Below, piece by piece: positions 9,247 to 18,006 of a stretch of 64,000 bases of DNA. The position numbers were made by a program, and so were the translations under genes. Every line of letters starts with the position of its first letter. Position 1 is the first letter of the stretch. The stretch comes from Streptomyces tagetis. Its GTDB lineage: Bacteria; Actinomycetota; Actinomycetes; Streptomycetales; Streptomycetaceae. The stretch is from assembly GCF_018069565.1 (NCBI RefSeq), contig NZ_JAGPNL010000001.1, positions 1,860,001-1,924,000 of the forward strand, given 5' to 3'. The notes beneath the pieces were generated by a model. The model ran no database searches, was not told where the DNA came from, and saw nothing but the letters and a program-made list of their open reading frames with translations.

Positions 9247-10302
9247 TCAGCCTTCCGTCGCGCGGGAGTCGACGAGGCCCCCGCGCGGGAGGGGGCCCTC
9301 CGCCCGGCTCGGGGCGGACTCGCGGACCACCACCGAGGTGGGCAGCACCACCGGCGCGGAGGGGGAGGCGCCCCCGGTCAGGCGGGCGAGGAGCAGGCGG
9401 GCGGCGGTCTCGCCCATCAGCCGCATCGGCTGCCGGACGGTGGTCAGCGCGGGCCGGGTGAGACGGGCCGCCGGGATGTCGTCGAACCCGATCACCGCGA
9501 CGTCCTCCGGCACCCGCAGCCCCGCCGCGTGCACGGCGGCCATGGCGCCCACCGCCGCCAGGTCGTTGAGCGCGAACACGGCGTCGAACTCCCGCCCCCG
9601 GGCCAGCAGCCGGCGCACCACCTCGCGGCCGTCGGCCTCGGTGAAGTCGCTCTCGGCCACCGCCATGGGGCCCGGCTTCCGGCCATGGGCCGCGTAGACC
9701 TCGCGGAAGCCGGCGACCCGGTCCCGTACGCAGCCGAACCGCGTCGGTCCGGCGAGGACGAGCGGCCGGTGGCGGCCCGTGGACAGCAGGTGGCGTGCCG
9801 CCGCGGCACCCCCCTCGCGGTTGGCGGCGGTGACGTACGGGAACTCGGGATGATGGCCCCGGTCGTCGATGAGCACCACCGGAAGTCCCTTGCGGTGCAG
9901 GGCCGTCAGCGTGTCGAGGGTGTCCTCCGGCTCCACCACCAGCAGCCCGTCGAAGGCGCCCGCCGACACCTGGCCGGTGAACCGCTCCACCGATTCGGCA
10001 CCCCGGTTGCAAGTGAAGAGCAGCAGCCCGAACTCGGCCGCCTCCACCGTGTCGACGACCCCCTGGACGACCTCGCCCATCCACGGCCAGGTCAGCGACG
10101 GGACGAGCATGCCGATGGTGCGGCTGTGCCCCCGGGCCAGCCCCACCGCCCCGGAACTGGGTACGTAACCCAGCCGGTCGATCACGTCACGTACCCGTGC
10201 GGCCGTCGAACGGTCCACCTCCCCACGGGTGTTGAGCACCCGCGAGACGGTCGTCTTGCTCACCCCGGCCGCTCGGGCCACGTCGGCGATGGTGACTCGC
10301 AT
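9247..10302 (-). CDS. LacI-family transcriptional regulator
   Basis: 351 aa from the ATG at 10302 behind GGAGGTTGCG; a longer ORF upstream is not supported. The N-terminal helix-turn-helix is typical (MRVTIADVARAAGVSKTTVS, then RVLNTRGEVD). The periplasmic-binding-protein-like effector domain spans about 60-335 (GMLVPSLTWPWMGEVVQGV; FALNDLAAVGAM; VIGFDDIPAARLTRPALTTV). Such proteins usually repress sugar-utilisation genes until a sugar binds. The gene is divergent from the DUF1996 gene, whose upstream region carries a LacI-like palindrome at 10569-10584. Control of that gene or of the nearby glycosidases is an inference. Confidence 0.92.
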   Translation of the reverse strand: MRVTIADVARAAGVSKTTVSRVLNTRGEVDRSTAARVRDVIDRLGYVPSSGAVGLARGHSRTIGMLVPSLTWPWMGEVVQGVVDTVEAAEFGLLLFTCNRGAESVERFTGQVSAGAFDGLLVVEPEDTLDTLTALHRKGLPVVLIDDRGHHPEFPYVTAANREGGAAAARHLLSTGRHRPLVLAGPTRFGCVRDRVAGFREVYAAHGRKPGPMAVAESDFTEADGREVVRRLLARGREFDAVFALNDLAAVGAMAAVHAAGLRVPEDVAVIGFDDIPAARLTRPALTTVRQPMRLMGETAARLLLARLTGGASPSAPVVLPTSVVVRESAPSRAEGPLPRGGLVDSRATEG

Positions 10303-10621
10303 CGCAACCTCCGCTGTGCAGGGCCGGGGGCCGCGACCACCCGCGGCGGAACCGCTTCCGGCGCGCGACGACCGAGTGAAACAGCAACGTCCCGGGAGCG
10401 TCAACACCCCGTGCCCCACGGGGGAGTGGGCCCGCGAGGCGTGGGCGGCAGGCCCGGTCTCCCCCGGGCGGAAGCCCCGGCGGCCTCCGGAACGTACCGA
10501 TCACGGCGCACAGTATTGACGGATACATGTCATATAGGTTCACTCACTCGGCAAGGCCGGAACCGGTACCGGAACCGGTTCCGGGAAGAACAGTCCCCAC
10601 CACTTCCCCAGGAGGAGTGCT
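10303..10621. other. divergent promoter region, lacI / DUF1996 gene
   Basis: 319 bp. The segment 10510-10550 is unusually AT-rich for this genome. TTGACG at 10516-10521 and TTCACT at 10539-10544 (17-bp spacer) form a plausible rightward promoter. The operator-like palindromes lie just downstream of it. Confidence 0.45.
10557..10584. promoter_or_regulatory. LacI-type operator, tandem CCGGAACCGG palindromes
   Basis: CCGGAACCGGTTCCGG at 10569-10584 is a perfect 16-bp palindrome with the central CG typical of LacI-family operators. It overlaps a second half-palindrome, CCGGAACCGGTACCGG, at 10557-10572. The position between the putative -10 and the ribosome site of the DUF1996 gene suits repression by the adjacent LacI protein. 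That pairing is inferred. Confidence 0.6.
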
Positions 10622-11557
10622 GTGTCCGTACGCTTCCCCCGACCCCCCACCCGGCGCCCCCGAGCACGCCGCGCCTGGACGACCGCCCTGGCGGCCCTCG
10701 GCCTGCTGTTCGCCACCCTCTACGCGGGCACCGCGCCCGCCGGAACCGGCCGTGACGGCACCCGGATCGACGCCGTCCCCCAGGGCGCCGAGGTCGTCCG
10801 GGTGGCGGAGTTCCTCGCCGAATGCCCCTACAGCCACCGTCTGCCCGACGACCCGATCGTCTTCCCCGGGCTGCCCGGCGCCTCCCACATGCACAGCTTC
10901 TTCGGCAGCCGCGTGACCAACGCCCACACCCGCGTCACCGACCTGCTGGGCTCCCAGACCACCTGCGCCCCGGCCGTGGACACCTCGTCCTACTGGGTCC
11001 CCACCCTCTACCGCGACGACCAGCCGGTCGAACCGACCGGAACCACCTTCTACTACCTCGGCGAAGGCGTCCACGACGACGTCATCCAGCGCATCCGGCC
11101 CTTCCCGCAGGGCCTGCGCGTCGTCGCCGGCAACGCCAAGGCCACCGGCGTCAACGACCCCAGCTCCGTGGCCCGCTGGTCCTGCCTGCACCACGGCGAG
11201 GTCGCCCCCTCGAAGGACTTCGTCACCTGCCCGGCCGGCTCGATGCTGGAGTCCTACCTGGACTTCCCGCAGTGCTGGAACGGCAAGGACCTGGACTCCG
11301 CCGACCACCAGAGCCACATGTCCTACCCGGTGGCCGGCACCTGCCCCGCCAGCCACCCCGTACCCGTGCCCAAGCTGCGCCAGGTCCTGCGCTACCCGGT
11401 CTCCGGCGGCACCCAGGGCCTGCGCCTCGCCTCCGGGCCCGGCTACACGATGCACGGTGACTTCTTCAACGCGTGGCCCGAGGCCGAACTCGCCCGACGG
11501 GTCACCAACTGCATCAACGTCATCGTCAAGTGCGGCGCGGACGGCACCCCGTCCTGA
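10622..11557 (+). CDS. secreted DUF1996 protein
   Basis: 311 aa from a GTG at 10622 behind AGGAGG. An N-terminal basic stretch and hydrophobic segment (TALAALGLLFATLYAGTAPA) form a signal peptide. The body is a DUF1996 domain with its conserved blocks: SHMHSFFG, FPQCWNGKDLDS, DHQSHMSYP, HPVPVPKL and HGDFFNAW. DUF1996 is common in fungi and Streptomyces; its biochemical function is not established. The conserved His, Asp and Cys residues suggest a disulfide-bonded extracellular enzyme or binding protein. It is probably the target of the divergent LacI regulator and lies beside secreted glycosidases. Confidence 0.88.
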   Translation: MSVRFPRPPTRRPRARRAWTTALAALGLLFATLYAGTAPAGTGRDGTRIDAVPQGAEVVRVAEFLAECPYSHRLPDDPIVFPGLPGASHMHSFFGSRVTNAHTRVTDLLGSQTTCAPAVDTSSYWVPTLYRDDQPVEPTGTTFYYLGEGVHDDVIQRIRPFPQGLRVVAGNAKATGVNDPSSVARWSCLHHGEVAPSKDFVTCPAGSMLESYLDFPQCWNGKDLDSADHQSHMSYPVAGTCPASHPVPVPKLRQVLRYPVSGGTQGLRLASGPGYTMHGDFFNAWPEAELARRVTNCINVIVKCGADGTPS

Positions 11558-11636
11558 CCCTGCGGCACCACCGGCATGAACAGCACCACGAGCACCACGA
11601 TCACCCCGGAACGGCGAACCGAGCGGAGGGGCCGAC

Positions 11637-12314
11637 ATGGCCGACACCACCGACAGGGCGGACACGGCACGGCCGGCCGGAGCGGTCCGGCGGGCCCTCA
11701 CCACGACCGCCCTGCTCTGCGCGCTCGCCGTACCGGGGTGCTCCGCCCCGGCCACGACGGACACCCCGTCCGCACCGGCCTCCGCCGGCGCGTCCGGCGC
11801 CGCCACCGGCCCGAAGACCGGCACGGATACGGGCGACACCGGTACGGGCAACACCGGCACCGGCCTGGCGGGCGGGCTCAGCGGCACCGACATCGGCTGG
11901 CTCCAGTTGACGATCGCCATGGACGACCAGGCCCGGGACATCCTGGAACGGGCACCCGACCGCGCCGGAGACCCCGCCCTCGCGGACTGGGCGGCCCGCC
12001 TCGCCGCCCACCACCGCACCGAACTGACCGCCCTGCGCGCCCTGTCGGCCGAGGCCGGCCTGCCGGACGGCAACCCCCACGAGGGGCACGAGATGCCCGG
12101 CATGGCGAGCGCCGCCGCCCTCCGCGAACTGGAGACGGCCCGCGGCCCCGCCTTCGACCGGCTGCTGCGCACCACGCTCCACGCCCACCTGCGCCAGACG
12201 GTGAAGCTGGCCGACGCCCTGCTCGCCGCCGACGCCGACCCCCGAACCAGGGAACTCGCCCGGGACGCCCGGGAGTCGGCGGCCGACGCCGAACGCACCA
12301 TGCCCCCGGCCTGA
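11637..12314 (+). CDS. DUF305-type lipoprotein
   Basis: 225 aa; ATG at 11637 behind GGAGGGG. A signal peptide ends in the lipobox AVPGC, followed by a Ser/Thr/Gly/Ala linker to about residue 75. The remainder is a helical, ferritin-like DUF305 domain (MDDQARDILERAPDRAGD; LADWAARLAAHHRTEL; GHEMPGMAS). DUF305 proteins are secreted four-helix bundles often linked to copper or metal handling; the His/Met motif GHEMPGM fits that, but the function is unproven. It follows the DUF1996 gene by 79 bp on the same strand and converges on the GH30 gene. Confidence 0.8.
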   Translation: MADTTDRADTARPAGAVRRALTTTALLCALAVPGCSAPATTDTPSAPASAGASGAATGPKTGTDTGDTGTGNTGTGLAGGLSGTDIGWLQLTIAMDDQARDILERAPDRAGDPALADWAARLAAHHRTELTALRALSAEAGLPDGNPHEGHEMPGMASAAALRELETARGPAFDRLLRTTLHAHLRQTVKLADALLAADADPRTRELARDARESAADAERTMPPA

Positions 12315-12345
12315 CGGGACAGGACCGGGGGCGCGGTGACGTCCG

Positions 12346-14235
12346 TCAGCGCACCTGCCACTTCTGGTTGGCGTTGCCCGTGCACGTCCAGATCTGTGCC
12401 CGGGTGCCGTCGGCGGAGGAATTGCCGGTGGCGTCCAGGCACTTGTCGGCCGCGGTGTTCACCAGGTCACCGGCCGCCGTCTCGTACCGCCAGCGCTGGG
12501 CGCCCGTGCCGTTGCACGTATAGAGCTGGACCTGCGCGCCGTCGGCCGTCGAACCCGCCGTCACGTCCAGGCACTTGCCCAGCGCCTGCACCGAACCGTC
12601 CGCCTGGAGCGTCCAGCGCTGCGCCTGCGACCCGTTGCACTCCCAGAGCTGGACCGGGGTGCCGTCGGCGCTCGACCCGCCCGCCACGTCCAGGCACTTG
12701 CCGCCGAGCCCGACCAGCGTGCCCGAGGTCTGCGGGCCACCGCTCTGCGTGCCCGACCAGGTGAAGGTGGCCGACGTCCGGCCCGGCAGCGTGTACGTGA
12801 AGTGCTGTCCGCCCCAGGTGACGGTGGTCTGCCGGGCGCTCGTCGAGTCGTTGTAGGCGATCAGCGCCTTCGACCCGTCGGGGTTGCGCCAGGCCACGTT
12901 CGGCACGGCCGAACTCGCCGTCGAGGCGATCCGGTGGGCGCCCGGCTTCACGAACTTGGTGAGGTGGCCCATCGTGTAGTACTCGACGGTGTAGTCGACC
13001 TGGCCGTGCCGCGCGTCCCCGTTGTGCACGGTGATCAGCCCGTCGCAGGTGCCGCAACCGCCGTTGTGCGGGCCCCGGTTCTGGTCCACGGCGAGGGACC
13101 ACTTGGTCACCGACTTCGCCCAGTTGCGGGTGTAGTCGATGATGTTCATCATGTCCTCGCGCTGCTGGTGGCCGATCCAGGTGCCACCGGAGTGCTCGGT
13201 CTGGAAGGCGTCCAGCGCCGGGTACCTGTTGTGGATCTCGGTCTGCTTGGCGACGTCGCCGCCGTAGCCGTGCCAGGCGATGCCGCCGAAGTTCGGATGG
13301 TCGCGGACCGCCGGGTCGTCCACCGTCTGCGCGGCGTACGCGTCGTAGGTGTCCCAGTTCCAGTCGTGCGCCAGCACCTTGGCGCCCAGCCCGGCCGACC
13401 GCAGCCTGGGCAGCAGCTCGCTCTTGGTGAAGTAGGCGAGCCCGGAGGCGTTCCAGCTCATGGACGGGTAACCCGAACAGCAGGTCGGCTCGTTCTGCAC
13501 GGTGACGTAGTCGACGGGCACGCCCTGGTCGCGCCAGCCCTGGAGGTACTTCACGAAGTAGTCGGCGTACGTGCCGTAGTGCTCGGCCTTCAGCCAGCCC
13601 CCGTTGAGCTGTCCGCTGTCCTTCATCCAGGCGGGCGCGGTCCACGGGGAGGCGGCCGTGGTGAGGGCGGGGTTGAGCTGCTTGGCCTGCCTGGTCAGGG
13701 GCAGGACGTCCTGGAGGTCGTGGGCGAGGGAGAACCTGGCCAGCGTGGGGTCGGTCTGCCCGTCCGGCAGGTCGTCGTAGGTGTAGCCGAAGCGGGCGAG
13801 GTCGGAGCCGCCCATCGGATTGCGGACGAAGGACAGGCCGATGCCGTCGGTGGGGGAGAAGAGCTTGCGCATCGTCTCGTCCCGGGTGGCCTGGGAGAGT
13901 GCCCCGGAGCCCTTCATCAGCCAGGCCGCGGTGTCCGTGAAGGAGGCTCCGCCGCCGGTGAAGGTCTGGTGGCGGGTGTTCTCGTCGACGGTGATGCCGG
14001 TGCCGCCGCCACCGGTGCCGGACTGGAAGGAGAACGGGGTCTGCCGTTCCAGTCCGCGGGTGACGTGCCGGCCGCCGCCGTCGTCGGTGGTCGTGAGCCA
14101 GACCGTGACCTGTTCGCCCGCGGCCCGCGCGGGCGCGGCGGCGGCCGACAGGCCGGTCGCGGCGAGCGCTCCGGCCAGGAGCACCCGGGCCAGCCGGAGG
14201 ACCGTTCCGGCCGGCCTTCGCGTGGATCTCGTCAT
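12346..14235 (-). CDS. GH30 glycosidase with C-terminal ricin-type CBM13
   Basis: 629 aa from the ATG at 14235 behind AGAAGGG; a GTG at 14256 is an alternative. There is a signal peptide (to about residue 40). The GH30 barrel follows, with acid/base Glu in TVQNEPT and nucleophile Glu in FQTEHSGG, and ITVDENTRHQTFTGGGASFTD at its start. A beta-sandwich comes next, then three ricin-B repeats with QRW/QKW signatures ending at the C-terminus. The sequence most resembles the endo-beta-1,6-glucanase/glucosylceramidase side of GH30. Beside a chitinase-like gene, this suggests attack on fungal cell walls. It is 82 bp downstream of the GH18 gene and probably co-transcribed. Confidence 0.88.
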   Translation of the reverse strand: MTRSTRRPAGTVLRLARVLLAGALAATGLSAAAAPARAAGEQVTVWLTTTDDGGGRHVTRGLERQTPFSFQSGTGGGGTGITVDENTRHQTFTGGGASFTDTAAWLMKGSGALSQATRDETMRKLFSPTDGIGLSFVRNPMGGSDLARFGYTYDDLPDGQTDPTLARFSLAHDLQDVLPLTRQAKQLNPALTTAASPWTAPAWMKDSGQLNGGWLKAEHYGTYADYFVKYLQGWRDQGVPVDYVTVQNEPTCCSGYPSMSWNASGLAYFTKSELLPRLRSAGLGAKVLAHDWNWDTYDAYAAQTVDDPAVRDHPNFGGIAWHGYGGDVAKQTEIHNRYPALDAFQTEHSGGTWIGHQQREDMMNIIDYTRNWAKSVTKWSLAVDQNRGPHNGGCGTCDGLITVHNGDARHGQVDYTVEYYTMGHLTKFVKPGAHRIASTASSAVPNVAWRNPDGSKALIAYNDSTSARQTTVTWGGQHFTYTLPGRTSATFTWSGTQSGGPQTSGTLVGLGGKCLDVAGGSSADGTPVQLWECNGSQAQRWTLQADGSVQALGKCLDVTAGSTADGAQVQLYTCNGTGAQRWRYETAAGDLVNTAADKCLDATGNSSADGTRAQIWTCTGNANQKWQVR

Positions 14236-14317
14236 GGGGAATGCCCTTCTCGACACGGTGCGTGGGGGGTCGGGGTGGTGGTGCCGTGGACGAGCCGCGG
14301 GGCGGGAAGGGCCCGGA

Positions 14318-15694
14318 TCAGCCGCGGTACTGGGCGAGGACGCGGGTGAAGTCCCACGGCTGCTGGGAGACGCCCGAGCAGGTGTCGGCGCCGCCGCCGG
14401 AGCACGGCCGGTCGCGGTTGACGGACCAGAACGTCAGCCGGGCGAGGTGGTGCTGCTGGGCGTAGGCCAGGATGGTGCGGAAGTCGGCGACCGTGATGAC
14501 CTCGCCGACGTCGGTGACGCCGTTCATCGACGAGATGCCCATGTGCCGGTACGCCTGGTCGTCGCCGTACCCGTACGCGTTCTTCACCGCGGTCTTCAGA
14601 CCCTCGGCGGCGCGGGTGGTGAGGGTGCCCATGTTCTGGCCGTTGCCGCCGAAGTTGAACGGCATGATGGTCCAGGCGTCGACCGTGAGCCCGGCCGCCG
14701 CCGCCCGGTTGATCAGGCTGGTGTCGGGGCCGTTCTGCCCGGTGCCGAAGGTGACGTACACCTTGATGCCGGGGTTGTTCGCCTTGACGGTCTTCAGCGC
14801 GTCCACGGTCCGCTGCTGGACGGCCGGGCTGTCGTAGGCGGCGGCCTCGATGTCGATGTCGATGGCCTTGAGCCCGTAGGCGTTGATCACCTTCTGGTAC
14901 GCGGCGGCCAGTTCCCCGGCACTGGCACAGGAGCTCTCCAGCTTGTTGCCGCTCCAGCCGCCGAAGGAGGGGATGACGTCCCCGCCGTTGGCGCGCACGG
15001 TGGTGACCGTCTGCTGGTCGACCCCGCCGGTCAGCGGGCGGCTGCCGTCCCACTGCGGGTTGCAGTAGCCGTTGCTGAGGACGAAGGCGAGCGTGTACCA
15101 GGTGACGCCGGTCGCGTTGGTGACGGTGGTCGGGCTCGGGGGGCTGCCCCACCCGTTGTAGAGGTACGGCGCGACGGCCATCGGGGCGCCCCCTCCCGGC
15201 CCGTCGGGAGCGGGTGCGTTCCACTTCTGGTTGGCGGCGCCGGTGCAGCTCCAGATCTGGAGGCGGGTGCCGTTCGCCGAGGACTGGTCGGTGGCGTCGA
15301 GGCACTTGTCGGCCTGCGGGTTGACGATGTCCCGCGCCGCGGTCAGCGTCCACCGCTGGTTCGCCGAGCCGGTGCAGTCCCACAACTGGAGCTTGGCGCC
15401 GTTGGCGGTGGACCGGTCGACGACGTCCAGGCACTTGCCGAGGGCCCGCAGGCTCCCGTCCGCGCCGGCCGTCCACTGCTGGGCGGCGGTGCCGTTGCAG
15501 TCGTAGAGCTGGACGGGTGTGCCGTTGGCGCTGTTCGCGCCGGCGACGTCCACGCACTTGCCGCCGAGGCCGGTGATCTGGCCGGTGGCGGCCGAGGCCG
15601 GGGCGGCCGTCAGGGCCCCGGCGGCGAGGGAGAGGGCGGCGACGGTGAGCCCGGCGCGCAGCACGGGCGGACGGGTGAGGGGGAGTCTGGTCAT
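14318..15694 (-). CDS. GH18 chitinase-like enzyme with N-terminal CBM13
   Basis: 458 aa. Signal peptide (LTVAALSLAAGALTAAPASA), then a ricin-type CBM13 of three repeats (AQQWTAG, NQRWTL, NQKWNA), a Gly-Pro linker, and a GH18 TIM barrel. The catalytic DxDxE is present as KAIDIDIE; the usual DG before it is replaced by KA. Other barrel motifs are PSFGGWSG and AWTIMPFNFGG. An active chitinase or related endo-N-acetylglucosaminidase is expected. It is the first gene of a two-gene unit with the GH30 enzyme. Chitinase-type promoter repeats lie 93-138 bp upstream. Confidence 0.88.
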   Translation of the reverse strand: MTRLPLTRPPVLRAGLTVAALSLAAGALTAAPASAATGQITGLGGKCVDVAGANSANGTPVQLYDCNGTAAQQWTAGADGSLRALGKCLDVVDRSTANGAKLQLWDCTGSANQRWTLTAARDIVNPQADKCLDATDQSSANGTRLQIWSCTGAANQKWNAPAPDGPGGGAPMAVAPYLYNGWGSPPSPTTVTNATGVTWYTLAFVLSNGYCNPQWDGSRPLTGGVDQQTVTTVRANGGDVIPSFGGWSGNKLESSCASAGELAAAYQKVINAYGLKAIDIDIEAAAYDSPAVQQRTVDALKTVKANNPGIKVYVTFGTGQNGPDTSLINRAAAAGLTVDAWTIMPFNFGGNGQNMGTLTTRAAEGLKTAVKNAYGYGDDQAYRHMGISSMNGVTDVGEVITVADFRTILAYAQQHHLARLTFWSVNRDRPCSGGGADTCSGVSQQPWDFTRVLAQYRG

Positions 15695-15764
15695 GGGCAG
15701 GGCACAGCCTTTCGCGCTGGGCGGGCTGGGTGGGGGGTGCGGTGCCGGAACACGGATGCCCGTT

Positions 15765-15787
15765 CATGGATGTGAACCATGGATGTG
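15765..15787 (-). repeat. tandem CATGGATGTG repeat in the glycosidase leader
   Basis: CATGGATGTG occurs at 15765-15774 and again at 15778-15787, separated by AAC. It lies between the GH18 start and the chitinase-type repeats, so it is a possible additional operator. Confidence 0.6.
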
Positions 15788-15832
15788 TGTCTGAAGCATC
15801 CTTGTGACCGATGAACTTAAAGGTCTGAACCA
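15787..15832 (-). promoter_or_regulatory. chitinase-type direct repeats
   Basis: On the minus strand TGGTTCAGACCT (15832-15821) differs by one base from the 12-bp direct repeat TGGTCCAGACCT described for Streptomyces chitinase promoters. A weaker copy, TGCTTCAGACAC (15798-15787), lies 34 bp away. Those repeats mediate chitin induction and glucose repression, and related sites bind DasR. The function here is inferred from similarity. Confidence 0.6.
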
Positions 15833-16112
15833 GACACGTCAAGATGCGGGGAGCGGGGGAGGTGTGGTCGGCGTGTTCCTTTCGAAGGGTGAACCGGCAC
15901 CGGCCGGAATCCCGCGCCCTCCCTTCAACTTCCGCCGGGAGTACGGTGAGCGAGCGCTCCTCGCGCGAGCCGGAGGCGGAGCGGGACCGGATCGACCGCG
16001 TGATTCGAGGACCTGCGGCGCTCCCGGGCCCTGCTGGACGAGGTCATCGACACGGCCTCGGCCTCCACCCGGCGCACCCCTGACGGCGGCGGCCCTGGGC
16101 TGCCACCGTCGT
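15833..16112. other. gap, possible decayed ORF remnant
   Basis: No intact gene. A GTG at 15945 opens a 46-codon frame (SERSSREPEAERDRIDRVI) that loses its coding character after a few codons. The neighbouring frame continues with the plausible helix LRRSRALLDEVIDTASAS. A single-base frameshift in an old gene would explain this, but the evidence is thin. Confidence 0.25.
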
Positions 16113-16198
16113 GTGGTCCGGGCCGTCCGGGGACGCGGTCCTGTGGTGCGGGCAGTCCGGGGGACGCGGTCCTGAGGTCCCGGTCGTCAGGGGACGCG
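16113..16198. repeat. three tandem imperfect ~30-bp repeats
   Basis: Units at 16113-16142, 16143-16173 and 16174-16198 share the core GTCCGGGGACGCGGTCCT with a few changes. The last copy runs into the stop codon of the phosphatase gene at 16187. Confidence 0.65.
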
Positions 16199-17485
16199 CA
16201 GGGCGAGGACCGCGATGTCGTCCTGCTGGTCGTTGCTGAACCGGTCCAGCAACTCGTCGCGGAAGACGGCCAGCGGCTGCCGGGCCAGCGCGGCGGCCTG
16301 CTGCCGCAGCCGGGTCAGCCCGCGCCCGATGTCCTCGCCGGGCCGCTCGATCAGCCCGTCCGTGTAGAACAGCAGCGTCGACCCGGCGGGCAGCGTGACG
16401 CACGCCGTCGTCCGGTCGAGTCCGGGATCGACGCCCAGGATGGGCGCGTGCCCCTCCTCCAGCAGCAGGGTCCGCCCGTTCGGCTGGGCCAGCAGGGGCG
16501 GCAGATGGCCCGCGTTGGTCCAGCGCAGCCGCCAGGGGCCGCGCTCCGGCGTCTCCAGCCGGGCGATGATCGCGGTGACCAGTTCGATGGTGGTCAGCCC
16601 CTGCATGACGTTGTCCAGGCGGCTCATCACCCCGGCCGGGTCGTCGCCGCTGTCGTAGGCGAGGGCGCGCAGCATGTTCCGCAACTGGCCCATGCGGACG
16701 GCAGCCGCCAGATCGTGCCCGATCACGTCCCCGATGGCGAGGACCGCCGAACCGTCCGGCAGCGGGAACGCGTCGTACCAGTCGCCCCCCACCTCGGCCC
16801 GCTCCCGCGCCGCCACGTAACTCGCGGCGAGCTGGAGGTGGGCCAGGCCCGTCAGGTCCGGCAGCAGCGAGAGCTGGAGCTGTTCGGCCGTGTACTGCTG
16901 GAGCGCGTACAGCCGGGCGTTGTCCAGCGCGAGGCCCGCCCGGTGCCCCAGGTCGGCGGCGAGCGCCTGCTCCTGCTCGTCGAACGGCGCCGCCGGGGCG
17001 TGCCGCACGAAGGTGAGCGCGCCGAGCGTCTGCTGCCGTACGCGCATGGGCACGATCAGCGCGGACCCGGCGCCCAGCGTGCGGTACAGCGCCCACTGCG
17101 CGGCCTGGAGCGAGCCGACCGGGTCGGAGGTGTGGAACTCGGTCACGATCATCGGCCCCCCGCCCCGCAGCACCCGCGCCAGCGGGGCCGACGAGTCGTC
17201 CGGCCCGGGGAGGAAACCGCCCGGCAGCACGCGCAGCGCCCGCTCCGGATCGCGGTCCGTGACGGTCAGCCGCCGCAGTCCGTCGCCCTCGAGGACGTCG
17301 ACGACGCAGGCGTCGGCCAGATGCGGCACGACCAGCCGGGCCAGCCGGCGCAGCGACTCCGCCGCGTCCAGGCTCGACGCCAGCGCCCGGGTCGCCTCGG
17401 CGAGCAGGCGCAGACGGGCCGCGGAGACCTCCGGCGAGGACGGTGACACCGGCCCCTCCGGCCGCCCGGACTCCCTCTTCGTCAT
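16187..17485 (-). CDS. GAF-SpoIIE protein phosphatase
   Basis: 432 aa from the ATG at 17485 behind AAGGACG; the much longer upstream frame has no coding character. The order is a short disordered N-terminus, a GAF sensor domain (about 40-190, VVPHLADACVVDVLEGDG to ADLGHRAGLALDNARLY), then a PP2C/SpoIIE phosphatase (about 205-430). The metal-binding Asp residues are in EVGGDWYDAFPLP, AIGDVIGHD, FYTDGLIE and QQDDIAVLAL. Such proteins dephosphorylate anti-sigma-factor antagonists in partner-switching stress cascades. The sigma system it controls is not visible here. A similar but shorter phosphatase lies at 21710. Confidence 0.88.
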   Translation of the reverse strand: MTKRESGRPEGPVSPSSPEVSAARLRLLAEATRALASSLDAAESLRRLARLVVPHLADACVVDVLEGDGLRRLTVTDRDPERALRVLPGGFLPGPDDSSAPLARVLRGGGPMIVTEFHTSDPVGSLQAAQWALYRTLGAGSALIVPMRVRQQTLGALTFVRHAPAAPFDEQEQALAADLGHRAGLALDNARLYALQQYTAEQLQLSLLPDLTGLAHLQLAASYVAARERAEVGGDWYDAFPLPDGSAVLAIGDVIGHDLAAAVRMGQLRNMLRALAYDSGDDPAGVMSRLDNVMQGLTTIELVTAIIARLETPERGPWRLRWTNAGHLPPLLAQPNGRTLLLEEGHAPILGVDPGLDRTTACVTLPAGSTLLFYTDGLIERPGEDIGRGLTRLRQQAAALARQPLAVFRDELLDRFSNDQQDDIAVLALRVP

Positions 17486-18006
17486 ACGTCGTCCTTGCGC
17501 TACGTCGTCGCCGCGTCCGTCGGCGCGTCGGAACCCGCGTGCGCGGCGGCACGGAGCCCTCGCGGCGGCGCCACGAGGCCCACGCGGCCGGAGCCGGTAC
17601 CGGGCGTCGCCTCCGGCGACGCGCGACACGCCGACCGCCGTACAGCACCGCACCACGGACACCGCCCGGCGTGTCGCCGGCGTGTCGCGCGGTCCGCGGG
17701 GCGTGTCCCGGCGAGCCGCGGCACCGCCGTACGCCCATTGTTCCCCGGCACGCGACACGTGCAATCCCGGACGCGTGCCGCGTGCCGGGCGTCCGGTCCC
17801 CGGCGCCCCGCCGGTCGCGCGCGCCACAACGCGTCCCGCGCGGACGGCCGCCCGCACGGGCGCGGGCCCCGCCCCCGCCGGGCCGGGCGCAGGCGCCCCC
17901 GCCCGGCCCGGCGCCCCCGCCCGGAGCCCGTACGGCGCTCTGCGCGTGCGGTGGAGCACGGGTTCCGGGCACGCTGGGCGCAGACGAGCGGAGGAGGAAT
18001 CGGCTC
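17486..18006. other. gap with clustered GCGTGTCGC repeats
   Basis: 521 bp between divergent genes. CGCGCGACACGCCG at 17620-17633 and its exact inverse at 17678-17691 form a 14-bp inverted repeat. Further GTGTCG/CGACAC copies occur at about 17668, 17700 and 17751. The rest is very GC-rich sequence with no gene. Confidence 0.5.
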
